The notes under the pieces were generated by a model. The model was not told the origin of the DNA. It did not search any database and worked only from the letters and a program-made list of their open reading frames with translations. From positions 124,001 through 188,000 of the forward strand of contig CALTVC010000003.1 in assembly GCA_943912855.1 (NCBI GenBank): a stretch of DNA of 64,000 nt, given 5' to 3'. Both the position numbers and the translations under genes were made by a program. Below, in pieces: positions 26,494 through 33,469 of this stretch. This DNA comes from an uncultured Flavobacterium sp. Its GTDB lineage: Bacteria; Bacteroidota; Bacteroidia; Flavobacteriales; Flavobacteriaceae. Positions within the stretch are counted from its first letter, which is position 1, and the number at the start of each line of letters is the position of its first letter.

Positions 26494-27630
26494 TTGATTT
26501 ACACCACACTTTTAAATATTGCAATTTTTCAGGGAGCAGTAATAGGCTTCGTTATTTTAAAGTCTTCCTTATTCAATAGCAAGTCAAACAAATACCTGGC
26601 TTACCTGCTGTTTGCACTTTCCATTGTTCTCCTAAACTATGTGTTTGAACTTGAGGAAGTATTTACATCCTACCCATTTCTACATCTTATAGATGATGTA
26701 GAATGGATATTCCTGCTACCCGTTTTCATATTCATGTTTATCATAAACCGCATTGACGATACCGTTAGGGAGAAACAAAAAACCTACCTCTACTATATTC
26801 CGTTTATCTTTTCATCTGTTGTTAGCATTACCTACGACCTTAACAAATTAACAGGATTTTACAAAATCCCTGAGTCGTACATATTCGTGGTAAACATACT
26901 CTGGCTGACGCAGCTTTTACTTGCCGTTATCCTTATCCCGTTTCTGCCACTTTACACTTATTCGATGATAAGGCATTTAAAAGACCCCGGAGAAAAGAAA
27001 TGGATAATTACGTTATTAGTGGCGCTTCATTTGTTGTTACTTACCTGGCTTACAACGTTCCTGGTTGGGTTTTTCCTTGATTCAGACATCTCTGCCACCA
27101 TGAGCGGACTGGCTTTGGTGGCAACATTTATAATACACTGGACTGCCTACATAGGCATTTACAAATACAAACTTGCCAACAACAAAGCCGCCATACACAA
27201 TTTCCTGAACAATGATTTAGCTGTTCCGGCTATAGGTTTGCAAACACAACAAGAAGACACAACAGAAGAATACAAAGAAACCATCACGGCAGATAATCTA
27301 TACTTCCAGAAGCTGGAACTGCTGTGCAAAGAACAGCACATTTATACAGACAGCACATTGAACCGGGAAAAGGTAGCCGAAAAACTGGGTATAAGCGCCG
27401 GGTATGTTTCACAGATTGTAAACACCATTACAGGCGATAACTTTGCCAACTACATTAACCAGTACCGTGTAGAAGCCGTAAAGCAAATGATATCTGATGC
27501 CGAATACGAAAACTACAATTTGCTGGACATGGGGCTGGAATCAGGGTTTACTTCTAAAACAACTTTTTACAAAGCCTTTAAAAAAGTAACCGGCAAAACA
27601 CCAAACGAATATAAAAATACCGGTAAATAA
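26494..27630 (+). CDS. membrane-bound AraC-family regulator (7-TM-like N-terminus)
   Basis: A 378-aa protein: roughly seven hydrophobic segments over residues 5-230, a hydrophilic linker, and a C-terminal AraC/XylS DNA-binding domain (about 275-375) with NREKVAEKLGISAGYVSQIVNTITG and LDMGLESGFTSKTTFYKAFKKVTGKTPNEYK. The start must be TTG at 26494: an in-frame stop lies two codons upstream and there is no ATG before the first membrane segment. Such regulators are common in Flavobacteria, and targets are usually unknown. The next gene, a small beta-barrel protein, is a plausible target by position only. Confidence 0.85.
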   Translation: MIYTTLLNIAIFQGAVIGFVILKSSLFNSKSNKYLAYLLFALSIVLLNYVFELEEVFTSYPFLHLIDDVEWIFLLPVFIFMFIINRIDDTVREKQKTYLYYIPFIFSSVVSITYDLNKLTGFYKIPESYIFVVNILWLTQLLLAVILIPFLPLYTYSMIRHLKDPGEKKWIITLLVALHLLLLTWLTTFLVGFFLDSDISATMSGLALVATFIIHWTAYIGIYKYKLANNKAAIHNFLNNDLAVPAIGLQTQQEDTTEEYKETITADNLYFQKLELLCKEQHIYTDSTLNREKVAEKLGISAGYVSQIVNTITGDNFANYINQYRVEAVKQMISDAEYENYNLLDMGLESGFTSKTTFYKAFKKVTGKTPNEYKNTGK

Positions 27631-27718
27631 GTACCATTTTGTACAGTTTTAAGTTTTTGAAACCTCTTAACGTTTTGCTTATGTGAATTTTGCGACAAAA
27701 TAATTCAAATCAATTTTT

Positions 27719-28273
27719 ATGAAAAAAATTTTGTTGCTAGCTGTAGTTACAGTTTTAGGATTTACAAATGCTAATGCCCAAAAATTTAAACTTGGTGTTA
27801 AAGGAGGTTTAAACTTTGCAACTATCAGTGGAGATAACACTAAAGGCATTGATGGTGTTACAGCATTTAATTTTGGTGTTTTATCTGAAATTCCAATTTC
27901 CGAAAAATTCTCTTTTCAACCTGAATTAATGTATTCCGGTCAGGGGTATAGTTTTAATGACAATACGATTGCCTTAGGTTACATGAACATTCCTTTAATG
28001 GGAAAATATTATGTAGTAAAAGGATTGAGTGTTGAAGCCGGGCCGCAAATAGGTTTCTTACTTTCTGCTAAAAATGAAAAGACCGATGTAAAAGATTCGT
28101 TTAAAACGGTTGATTTCGGTGTTAATTTTGGCTTAGGCTATAAATTAAATAACGGACTTAATTTTGGTGCAAGATATAACCTTGGATTAACAGATATTAA
28201 TAATGTAGATAATTCTAATAGCAAAAATAAAAACGCTGTACTTCAATTATCTATCGGTTATTTCTTTTTCTAA
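27719..28273 (+). CDS. small outer-membrane beta-barrel protein
   Basis: A 184-aa protein with a signal peptide (about 1-20, ending ANAQ) and the pattern of the PF13568-type porin family: KFKLGVKGGLNFATISGD, then alternating strands (SFQPELMYSGQGY, NIPLMGKYYVVKGLSVEAGPQIGFLLSA) and a final LQLSIGYFFF strand with C-terminal Phe. About eight strands are expected. Base composition is visibly more AT-rich than the giant genes upstream. Function unknown beyond an outer-membrane barrel. Confidence 0.85.
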   Translation: MKKILLLAVVTVLGFTNANAQKFKLGVKGGLNFATISGDNTKGIDGVTAFNFGVLSEIPISEKFSFQPELMYSGQGYSFNDNTIALGYMNIPLMGKYYVVKGLSVEAGPQIGFLLSAKNEKTDVKDSFKTVDFGVNFGLGYKLNNGLNFGARYNLGLTDINNVDNSNSKNKNAVLQLSIGYFFF

Positions 28274-28284
28274 AAACGCAATAA

Positions 28285-28416
28285 TTTATTCGTGATGCAG
28301 AAAAGCATTATGGTAAAATTGAAGGTGCAAACTGTGTCTGGTTTCACTATGTAAACAACGACCTTGGCATTATATTCTATCAAACAGATAAAGAACCTCT
28401 CCGATCCAATTCTTAA
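28285..28416 (+). pseudogene. C-terminal relic of an unrecognised gene
   Basis: An open stretch without a start codon, coding for RDAEKHYGKIEGANCVWFHYVNN and DLGIIFYQTDKEPL before TAA. It has protein-like composition and no stop, but follows a stop codon directly and has no ATG, so it looks like the tail of a broken gene. The parent family is not recognised; it may be chance coding. Confidence 0.35.
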
Positions 28417-28512
28417 GTAATAGTATCAATTGAACTGAAATAAACAACTTTCCATTAGTTCAATCAGTACTTACAGACACACAAAAAACCATCAACTTAA
28501 AAAATAATTTTC

Positions 28513-29640
28513 ATGAAAATCGTAAAATTATTGGCAGTCGCCTTACTACTTTTTATCACATCATGTAGCAATGACGATTCAAAATCCTCACCTGATAAAA
28601 AAGCGCTGGTTCAGAAAAAACTTGATGCAGCTTTGTCTAACTTCCCCGGCGTAAGCCTTAGTGTAAAGACAGTTTCAGAGAATTATACCTTGGTTGCAGG
28701 AGATGCCGTAATTAATGAAAAGCCAATGGACGCTTCTGCGCTTCATTATATGCAGAGTATTTCAAAAACCTTTACCGCAGTGGCTGTCTTGAAACTGAAA
28801 GAGGAGGGCAAAATTAATCTCGATGACAAAGTAAACACCTATCTGCCTGACATTTGTAATAATCTGCCTAACGGGAACATCATCACGGTTAGGCAACTGC
28901 TTAATATGACATCTGGCCTTCCTGATTATTTAGATAACGATCAGTTTTTAAATGATGCTGTTGCAGGGCCACTGCCTATGACGAGCGAACAGGTATTGAG
29001 CTATGTGTACAATCAACCCGCAAATTTTTCACCCGGTGCCTCATTTGGTTATTGCAATATTAATTATCACTTGCTGGCTCATATCATTGATAGCGTCACT
29101 CCTAACGGGCATCGAGCGTATATTACAGACAAAGTAATTAACGCTATTGGGCTATCCAATACATATTACATAGCGGGCTCGGCAAGCACTGCAGCTCCCG
29201 TAGGGACTACGGCTAACTATTTAGAAATGGACGGCACTTTTACCGATGTGAGCGAATTGCAGTTGGGTACAGTACTTACCTTCATTGGCGACGACGGTAT
29301 TGTTGCTTCTGTTCAGGATATGGCTGAGTTTTACTACAAGCTACTCCATGACGAAACGGTACTGTCGCCCTCAGCGCTGGAAGAAATGAAGGTTACGGTT
29401 AGTTATCAGAATACGCCGATATATGGCTTAGGACTGCATTTTTATAAAACCAATGGTGACCTGCAGGCAATAGGCCACGAAGGTAGTGGTGCAGGAGCCG
29501 GAGCTTATGCTTTTTATTTTCCTTCAAAAAATACCAGCGTAGTCCTGTGTGCAAACGCGGGAACACTTATCGATCCTGTAAAAGAGGAACAGTTACAGGC
29601 ATTATGGGAAGAAATTACAGGAATATTGCTTAACATTTAA
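28513..29640 (+). CDS. serine beta-lactamase-like lipoprotein (class C / PBP4* fold)
   Basis: A 375-aa lipoprotein (lipobox FITSC, Cys18). It carries the active-site set of the beta-lactamase/D-alanyl-D-alanine peptidase-like family: SxxK in MQSISKTFTA (Ser near residue 80), YxN in FGYCNINYHLL (near 180), and a third box HEGSGAGAG (near 322) in place of KTG. RQLLNMTSGLPDY is typical of the family. It could be an esterase, peptidase or beta-lactamase relative; no substrate evidence. Followed by a terminator, so transcribed alone or with upstream fragments. Confidence 0.85.
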   Translation: MKIVKLLAVALLLFITSCSNDDSKSSPDKKALVQKKLDAALSNFPGVSLSVKTVSENYTLVAGDAVINEKPMDASALHYMQSISKTFTAVAVLKLKEEGKINLDDKVNTYLPDICNNLPNGNIITVRQLLNMTSGLPDYLDNDQFLNDAVAGPLPMTSEQVLSYVYNQPANFSPGASFGYCNINYHLLAHIIDSVTPNGHRAYITDKVINAIGLSNTYYIAGSASTAAPVGTTANYLEMDGTFTDVSELQLGTVLTFIGDDGIVASVQDMAEFYYKLLHDETVLSPSALEEMKVTVSYQNTPIYGLGLHFYKTNGDLQAIGHEGSGAGAGAYAFYFPSKNTSVVLCANAGTLIDPVKEEQLQALWEEITGILLNI

Positions 29641-29678
29641 AGTTGATAAGGTTCAATCTGAGTAATACACACTTACAA

Positions 29679-29707
29679 AAAACGCCACTGGAAATAGTGG
29701 CGTTTTG
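29679..29707 (+). terminator. Rho-independent terminator (inverted partner at 30419)
   Basis: Perfect 11-bp stem AAAACGCCACT / AGTGGCGTTTT with loop GGAAAT. It serves the beta-lactamase-like gene on the plus strand. A near-identical copy in inverted orientation lies at 30419-30446. Confidence 0.9.
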
Positions 29708-29795
29708 TTTATTGTAGAGTTGTATTTTAATACTTTCCAAGTTTTGACGTTTCTAGAGAATCTAAAGCCTACTAAGTTACTGGTAATTTAAAAAA

Positions 29796-30365
29796 TTATT
29801 TATTCCTAGGTTCAAAAGGTTGTTTCCAGTTTTTTCTAGACATAATCTGTTTAACTTCATCATAAGATATAGGATAGAAATTATGGCAGTCTACACCAAC
29901 GTCAAAAGACAAACTAGTTTCGTCGTCTGGTAATTCACCATGCGTATGACCATATAAATGCCATGTACCATAATGACTTGCATTCCAAACTTTCATTGCA
30001 TAATGTAATAAAACTATGAAACGTTGACCTTTGAATGCATCATTATCTTCAATCGTCAATTCGAGATAATTTTGAATTGATTCAAAACAATCCGAAATTT
30101 CCAACGCTGAACTCTCATGATTTCCGACAATGAGATGAATTTTCCCATTTAATTGATTTCTGATCTCTCGTAGTTTGCCAGATGACATAAGACCAAAATC
30201 TCCCAAATGATAGACAATATCTTCTTTGCCTATTTTTTCATTCCATCTACGAATCATTCCTAAATTCATTTCATCGACATTTTGAAATGGTCGTTTAGAA
30301 AATTCAATAACATTTTTGTGACCAAAATGGTGGTCTGCTGTAAACCATAAATTATTTGATTTCAT
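29796..30365 (-). CDS. calcineurin-like metallophosphoesterase
   Basis: A 189-aa protein. The start is the ATG at 30365; the longer frame would run through a terminator and the tRNA. Metal-binding motifs in order: WFTADHHFGH (residues 6-15, D and H), YHLGDFG (Asp near 49), VGNHES (near 73), LLHYAMK (His near 114), and YGHTHGE (near 132). This is the compact single-domain phosphoesterase type seen in many phage and bacterial genomes; the substrate could be a cyclic nucleotide, RNA or phosphoester. It is flanked by inverted copies of one terminator and sits beside tRNA-Ala; codon use is AT-rich against its neighbours, suggesting acquisition. Confidence 0.85.
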   Translation of the reverse strand: MKSNNLWFTADHHFGHKNVIEFSKRPFQNVDEMNLGMIRRWNEKIGKEDIVYHLGDFGLMSSGKLREIRNQLNGKIHLIVGNHESSALEISDCFESIQNYLELTIEDNDAFKGQRFIVLLHYAMKVWNASHYGTWHLYGHTHGELPDDETSLSFDVGVDCHNFYPISYDEVKQIMSRKNWKQPFEPRNK

Positions 30366-30418
30366 TGATAAAAAAATATCGTGAAAAGATAGTCTTTTTT
30401 TGAAACTTAGCAAACAAG

Positions 30419-30446
30419 AAAACGCCACTGTTTCCAGTGGCGTTTT
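30419..30446 (-). terminator. Rho-independent terminator after tRNA-Ala, inverted copy of 29679
   Basis: AAAACGCCACT-GTTTCC-AGTGGCGTTTT. Its reverse complement differs from the hairpin at 29679-29707 at one loop base only. On the minus strand it follows the tRNA 3' end by about 9 bp. Confidence 0.85.
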
Positions 30447-30454
30447 AAATTCTG

Positions 30455-30528
<74 letters not shown>

Positions 30529-30600
30529 GAATTGTGAGCGCAAATATAACGTATTTAATTTTCATTATGCAAACATTTGCGCAAAAATCATCAGCCCTGC

Positions 30601-31242
30601 TTAGTTGGCAGTTTTAAGCCAACCCGTTATGCTCAGGCGTGGGCGTTTTACGGGTTTCACCTCGTGTTCCAGCAGTTGGCTTTCAAACACTACTACCCTG
30701 CCCTGCAGTGGGTACACGGTTACCTCCTCTTCCGTACCGTCAGGTTTTGGGAGGTAAATGGCAAGCTCGCCACCATACTCCGGTTGCCAGTCTTCGGTAT
30801 TCAGGTAGCAGATAAAACTCAGCTTACGGCTGTTGGTATTATGAAAGTTATCCAGGTGGCGCTTGTAAAACGTCCCTTCCGGGTACAGCGCATAGTGGAA
30901 TTCCTGCTCCCGGATGCCCATATAGCAGGTACGGTTCAGGTATTCGGTAAAGTTTTTCACCTTATCAAGAAACACGCGCTCGGCACCTTCAGATGCATCA
31001 TCCAGCCACAGGATAAAATCGCCGCGCACGGCAGCCACCACCTGTTCATCGGCCTGGTGCCCTATCGCAGATTTTTTAAACGTATCTTCTTCATATTTAG
31101 CCAGGAGGTCGGCGCGAAGTGCAGCCACCTCATCGGGCGTAAAAAAACCATCTGCCACCGCGTAGTGGTTGTCCATAAGCCCATCTATAACCTGCTCGTA
31201 CAGCGGGTTCAGTTCCATTTCGTCCATAAGGTTGTATGCCAT
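30601..31242 (-). CDS. 2-oxoglutarate/Fe(II)-dependent oxygenase (prolyl-4-hydroxylase superfamily)
   Basis: A 213-aa protein starting at the ATG at 31242; the longer frame would overlap the divergent gene. The HxD metal motif is in FYKRHLDNFHN (about residue 128), the distal His in LLEHEVKPVKRPRLSITGW (about 190), and the Arg that binds 2-oxoglutarate is in the same segment. LSFICYLN and GGELAIYL are typical of the SM-20/P4H group. It may hydroxylate a protein residue (relatives act on translation factors or ribosomal proteins), but the target is unknown. Divergent from the PTPS gene. Confidence 0.85.
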   Translation of the reverse strand: MAYNLMDEMELNPLYEQVIDGLMDNHYAVADGFFTPDEVAALRADLLAKYEEDTFKKSAIGHQADEQVVAAVRGDFILWLDDASEGAERVFLDKVKNFTEYLNRTCYMGIREQEFHYALYPEGTFYKRHLDNFHNTNSRKLSFICYLNTEDWQPEYGGELAIYLPKPDGTEEEVTVYPLQGRVVVFESQLLEHEVKPVKRPRLSITGWLKTAN

Positions 31243-31298
31243 AAAAAGGCAGTTCAAATATAGTATGAAAATATCATACCCCACCGCGCAATATTTGC

Positions 31299-31306
31299 TA
31301 ACTTTG
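31299..31306 (+). promoter_or_regulatory. -7 promoter element TAACTTTG ahead of the PTPS gene
   Basis: Matches TAnnTTTG 20 bp before the ATG at 31327; no good -33 element is visible. Confidence 0.45.
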
Positions 31307-31326
31307 CACCCGTAAATTTTCTTGCA

Positions 31327-31779
31327 ATGAGCAACATCAGAATCACCAAACAGTTTACCTTCGAAACCGGTCACGCCCTTTACGGCTACGACGGAAAATG
31401 CAAAAACGTACACGGGCACAGCTACAAACTGTCGGTTACGGTTATAGGCAAACCCATTACCGATACGACCAACGTAAAGTACGGCATGGTAATAGACTTT
31501 GGCGACCTGAAGAAAATTGTAAAAGACCAGATTGTGGATGTGTTTGACCACGCTACGGTGTTTAATAAAAACACACCACACGTAGAGCTTGCCGCCGAAC
31601 TTCAAAACCGCGGACACCACGTAATACTGGTAGACTACCAGCCTACGAGCGAAAACATGGTCATAGATTTTGCCGCTAAAATAAAGGCGCTACTACCACA
31701 AAACATTACCCTGCATTCGTTAAGGTTACAGGAAACCGAAAGCTCTTTTGCCGAATGGTACCAAAGCGATAACCTGTAA
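31327..31779 (+). CDS. queD: 6-pyruvoyl-tetrahydropterin synthase / 6-carboxytetrahydropterin synthase family
   Basis: A 150-aa protein of the PTPS/QueD fold. Zinc ligands: His in FETGHALYG (residue 15) and the two His of NVHGHSYKL (about 29-31); the catalytic Cys is in GKCKNVHGH. Later motifs are MVIDFGDLKKIVKD, FDHATVFN, and a Glu in LRLQETESSFAEW (near 139). In bacteria this enzyme usually acts in queuosine/7-deazaguanine synthesis; the queuosine role is inferred because the other que genes are not in the window. It lies 18 bp upstream of the LpxH-like gene. Confidence 0.85.
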   Translation: MSNIRITKQFTFETGHALYGYDGKCKNVHGHSYKLSVTVIGKPITDTTNVKYGMVIDFGDLKKIVKDQIVDVFDHATVFNKNTPHVELAAELQNRGHHVILVDYQPTSENMVIDFAAKIKALLPQNITLHSLRLQETESSFAEWYQSDNL

Positions 31780-31797
31780 GCGCACCGGATTTTTAGT

Positions 31798-32550
31798 ATG
31801 GAGAAACAACTCAAAATATATTTCGCGTCAGACCAGCATTTTGGCGCGCCTACCCCAGAACTCAGTGCACCCCGTGAGCAGCGTTTTGTAAAATGGCTCG
31901 ATGATATTAAGCTCGATGCCGATGTGCTGTTCCTTGTAGGCGACCTGTTCGATTTTTGGTTCGAGTATAAAACCGTAGTACCGCGTGGTTTCATTCGTGT
32001 GCTGGGTAAACTTGCCGAACTGAAGGATCGTGGCATAGAAATCCACTTTTTTGTAGGCAACCACGACCTGTGGATGGACGATTATTTTGAGAAGGAACTC
32101 GACATACCGGTATACCACCGCCCGCAGGAATTTACCTTTAACGGCAAAAGTTTCCTTGTAGGGCATGGCGACGGCCTTGGTCCTGGCGACAAAGGCTACA
32201 AACGCATGAAAAAGGTGTTTACCAATCCTTTTTCTAAATGGTTGTTCAGATGGCTGCATCCGGATATTGGCGTAAAGCTGGCACAATATCTTTCGGTAAA
32301 AAACAAACTGATTTCGGGCGATGCCGACGTGAAATTCCTTGGTGAAGAAAACGAGTGGCTGGTACTGTACAGCAAGCGTAAGCTGGAAACCAAACATTAC
32401 GATTACCTTATCTTTGGTCATCGCCACCTGCCTATGGTAATTAAGGTTGGCCCAAATTCAGAATACGTAAACCTGGGTGACTGGATTATTTACTTTACCT
32501 ACGCCGTGTTTGACGGCAACACCTTCGAGCTGAAAAAGTATGAAGGTTAA
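31798..32550 (+). CDS. lpxH: UDP-2,3-diacylglucosamine diphosphatase, LpxH family
   Basis: A 250-aa calcineurin-fold phosphoesterase of lipid A synthesis, hydrolysing UDP-2,3-diacylglucosamine to lipid X and UMP. Motifs: YFASDQHFG (residues 8-16), VGDLFDFWFEY (about 46-56), FVGNHDLWM (about 85-93), GHGDGLGPGDKGYKRMKKVF (about 122), and FGHRHLP (about 206). The long insertion after GHGDG with a FRWLHP segment is typical of LpxH-type proteins. It starts 18 bp after the PTPS gene. In Bacteroidota this family can be called LpxH-like; no other lipid A gene is next to it. Confidence 0.8.
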   Translation: MEKQLKIYFASDQHFGAPTPELSAPREQRFVKWLDDIKLDADVLFLVGDLFDFWFEYKTVVPRGFIRVLGKLAELKDRGIEIHFFVGNHDLWMDDYFEKELDIPVYHRPQEFTFNGKSFLVGHGDGLGPGDKGYKRMKKVFTNPFSKWLFRWLHPDIGVKLAQYLSVKNKLISGDADVKFLGEENEWLVLYSKRKLETKHYDYLIFGHRHLPMVIKVGPNSEYVNLGDWIIYFTYAVFDGNTFELKKYEG

Positions 32551-32554
32551 TTTC

Positions 32555-32905
32555 TTAATTCTGCCCCTCGTTAAGCAGGTAATCACGCAAGCCTATATTA
32601 AACAAAGCCCCTTCCACAAGGTCTTTTATTTCCATATATTCGCTGTAGTTCACCGCAAGGTCTATTTCGGGTACCGGTGTTTTAAGAAGGAACTTATGGC
32701 AACGCCCCTTCAGGCTGCAACATTCGCACTGGCTGTTATAACAGTTGGCTATCAGTTCAGAAAACTCAACAATCTGCTCAGGCGTAAGGTAAAAACCCGT
32801 TTCCCTAAACACCAGCTGAATACGGCTGTCTATAACCTTTCCTTGCTTTTTCCAGTAAAAAGCCACCCCAAAACTATTATGGTACAGTTGCGCTACTTCT
32901 TTCAT
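32555..32905 (-). CDS. conserved Cys-cluster protein, function unknown
   Basis: A 116-aa soluble protein with no signal peptide. Its middle contains a dense cysteine group, NCYNSQCECCSLKGRCHKF (residues about 53-71), with spacing suited to a zinc or Fe-S site. The N-terminal part (LYHNSFGVAFYWKKQGKV) and the C-terminal helix are conserved-looking. I do not recognise a named family. It is convergent with the lpxH gene, 4 bp apart, with no obvious terminator between. Confidence 0.65.
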   Translation of the reverse strand: MKEVAQLYHNSFGVAFYWKKQGKVIDSRIQLVFRETGFYLTPEQIVEFSELIANCYNSQCECCSLKGRCHKFLLKTPVPEIDLAVNYSEYMEIKDLVEGALFNIGLRDYLLNEGQN

Positions 32906-32986
32906 ATTTGTGCGTATTGACTACAGGCAAATATAAACATTATTTAAAATCATTCTAAACAATGTTGTTTTTTTAATGTTAAAATC

Positions 32987-33016
32987 TTTGCGGCAATGTT
33001 TTTGTTGTTACTTTTG
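32987..33016 (+). promoter_or_regulatory. Bacteroidota-type promoter reaching into the start of the His-rich protein gene
   Basis: TTTG at 32987-32990, 18 bp, TACTTTTG at 33009-33016: an excellent match to the consensus. The expected transcription start is at or next to the ATG at 33023, which suggests a leaderless or nearly leaderless message. Confidence 0.65.
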
Positions 33017-33022
33017 CAGCAG

Positions 33023-33358
33023 ATGAAAAGAAAGATAGCCATATTCAACCTGGTTTTGATGGCATTGGTACAGTTTACCATTGCCTTTAAGTCTTTTCAC
33101 GCCTTTTCGCACCACAATCATGCTGAGGAGCACAAAACAGAACACGCTTTAAAATATAAAGCCGAACTGACTGCCGACCATCATGAAGACTGTAAGGTCT
33201 GCGATTTCCATTTTGACTTTTTTACCGCGCCTCAGCAATTTTTCCTGAAGCTTCACTTCCCATACTACCACATTGCATATACTTTTAATGTGGTGGAAGG
33301 CTTTGCCAATTTTCCCGGCAGCCTGTTCTCGCTTCGTGGGCCTCCCGCACTGATCTAA
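33023..33358 (+). CDS. His-rich exported small protein (probably metal-related)
   Basis: A 111-aa protein; I take ATG 33023 because the earlier ATG at 32996 lies within the promoter. An N-terminal hydrophobic segment (signal peptide or anchor) is followed by FSHHNHAEEHKTEH, then HHEDCKVCDFHFDFF. This mixture of His clusters and a DCxxC pair is typical of periplasmic metal-binding peptides, though no metal can be assigned. It precedes a TonB-dependent receptor by 111 bp, which supports a role in loading or sensing a transition metal. Confidence 0.65.
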   Translation: MKRKIAIFNLVLMALVQFTIAFKSFHAFSHHNHAEEHKTEHALKYKAELTADHHEDCKVCDFHFDFFTAPQQFFLKLHFPYYHIAYTFNVVEGFANFPGSLFSLRGPPALI

Positions 33359-33469
33359 AACACGTTACCCTTTCCGGAAGTTCCGGCTATATTTGCGTAG
33401 CCATAACTGTACCCGGAAACCAACAGGCATATCCATGCCTTATCCTTTCATTTTTAGATCAGTTTTACC

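Noticed and set aside
28513..29640. Serine hydrolase considered as an antibiotic-resistance beta-lactamase
   Set aside because: The third motif is HEGSG rather than KTG or KSG and the protein is a lipoprotein; family includes many peptidases and esterases, so resistance cannot be claimed.
30577..31263. 228-codon plus-strand frame opposite the 2OG oxygenase
   Set aside because: The minus strand carries HxD...H...R motifs; the opposing frame gives a His/Phe/Arg-rich meaningless chain.
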